Assembly (NCBI RefSeq): GCF_022271435.1
Contig: NZ_JAFIQY010000017.1
Coordinates: 62,001 to 126,000 of the forward strand
Length of the DNA stretch: 64,000 bases
Source: Streptomyces monomycini
GTDB lineage: Bacteria > Actinomycetota > Actinomycetes > Streptomycetales > Streptomycetaceae
Reading direction: 5' to 3'
Each line of letters begins with the position of its first letter. Position 1 is the first letter of the stretch. A model generated the notes under the pieces. The model saw nothing but the letters and a program-made list of their open reading frames with translations, was not told where the DNA came from and ran no database searches. The translations under genes were made by a program, and so were the position numbers. Of the stretch, positions 63,438 through 64,000 are shown piece by piece.

Positions 63438-64000
63438 TCACCGGTCCGGCAGCTGGATGACCGGGAAGCTGCCCGTGTTCGTCGGGGCGTTCTCCGGCAG
63501 CCACAGGACGGAGACCGCGCCGGTGGAGCCGTCCGTCAGCTCGTCCGCGTTGCGGAAGGTCAGCCGGGCGCCCAGTACGCGGGCCTGGCCCGCCGCGATG
63601 GTCAGGCCGAGACCGTGGCCGCGCCCGGCCCGGTCGCTGCTGCCGGTACGGAAGCGGCTCGGGCCCTCGCGCAGCAGGGCCTCGGGGAAGCCCGTGCCGT
63701 GGTCGCGTACGCGCACGACCCGGCCCTCGACGGTCACCTCGATCGGCGGCTTGCCGTGCCGGGCCGCGTTCGCGATGAGGTTGCCCAGGATGCGTTCCAG
63801 GCGCCGCGGGTCGGTGGAGACCTCGGCGTCCCGCAGGATCTCGATCTTGATGTCGGCGTTCAGGGCCCGCACCCGCCGGGTGACGAACTCGCCGAGCGGC
63901 ACGTCCTGCAGTTCGGCCCGCTCCGCGTAGCCGTCCAGCCGGGCCACCTCCAGCACGTCCTCGACGAGGGTGCGCATCGCCTGGGCCCGGTCCCGGACCA
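63438..64000 (-). CDS. Sensor histidine kinase, C-terminal part (5' end beyond window)
   Basis: The frame is open to the right edge, so only the last 187 codons are visible. They show the end of the dimerisation domain (AQAMRTLVEDVLEVARLDGYAERAE in parts), N box ILGNLIANAARHG, G1 box VRDHGTGF and G2 box GRGHGLGLTIA. The His box lies outside. As I recall the Streptomyces gene order, the sigE-cseABC envelope-stress locus lies on this side of clpC, so this may be CseC; that is unproven here. Confidence 0.85.
   Translation of the reverse strand, partial: VRDRAQAMRTLVEDVLEVARLDGYAERAELQDVPLGEFVTRRVRALNADIKIEILRDAEVSTDPRRLERILGNLIANAARHGKPPIEVTVEGRVVRVRDHGTGFPEALLREGPSRFRTGSSDRAGRGHGLGLTIAAGQARVLGARLTFRNADELTDGSTGAVSVLWLPENAPTNTGSFPVIQLPDR

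Overview
The window is high-GC DNA from a Streptomyces-type actinomycete. This rests on strong G/C bias at third codon positions, many GTG starts, stop-start overlaps between operon genes, and a gene content and order (ppa, dacB, tilS, hpt, ftsH, fol genes, nuoD2, panC-nadB-nadC-coaX, lsr2, clpC) that I recall as conserved Streptomyces core chromosome. No species can be named from the sequence alone.

Bases 1-7852 are accessory and form the most interesting part: a linaridin-type RiPP (ribosomally made, modified peptide) gene cluster, cut by the left edge. It holds an ABC exporter (partial), an FAD oxidoreductase, a small SAM methyltransferase, an HTH protein with a TTA codon, a membrane-anchored alpha/beta hydrolase, a DUF5819-like protein, a 63-residue precursor peptide and an HTTM/DoxX-like membrane protein. 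The precursor has a linaridin-type leader (ADFAN, then TP-rich) and a Thr-rich tail without cysteines. It therefore looks like the legonaridin-like branch, which lacks the C-terminal aminovinyl-cysteine ring. An 18-bp hairpin directly after the precursor gene probably limits read-through.

Bases 7934-23496 are cell-wall and cofactor housekeeping: ppa, dacB, a DUF2342 metalloprotease, tilS, hpt, ftsH, folE, then folP, an NTF2-like gene, folB, folK and a DUF3180 gene. A divergent esterase / lysyl-phosphatidylglycerol synthase-like pair is inserted between folE and folP. Bases 23527-27535 encode a complete compatible-solute ABC transporter whose ATPase is divergent from its two permeases and binding lipoprotein.

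Bases 27600-43000 are a mosaic: a disordered membrane protein, two TetR/membrane-protein divergent pairs, a GNAT protein, a DUF4232 lipoprotein, an orphan nuoD2 behind a MidA/NDUFAF7-like methyltransferase gene, a NarL-type two-component system, an O-methyltransferase, a GH75 chitosanase with a palindromic operator, and an ArsR-like regulator preceded by unusual simple repeats. Bases 43190-48987 are a tight operon for pantothenate/CoA and NAD synthesis (DUF2520-panC-nadB-nadC-coaX).

Bases 49162-55466 carry small conserved proteins, a BlaI-type regulator, an NAGS-like acetyltransferase, lsr2 and clpC. Bases 55907-64000 carry a NACHT-domain NTPase (possible anti-phage NLR relative), an M23 peptidase, a TetR/DHA2-exporter pair with a 23-bp dyad operator, an AraC/VOC pair and the 3' part of a sensor kinase cut by the right edge. 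Strong hairpin terminators separate most units. I found no tRNA, rRNA, CRISPR array or intact insertion sequence.
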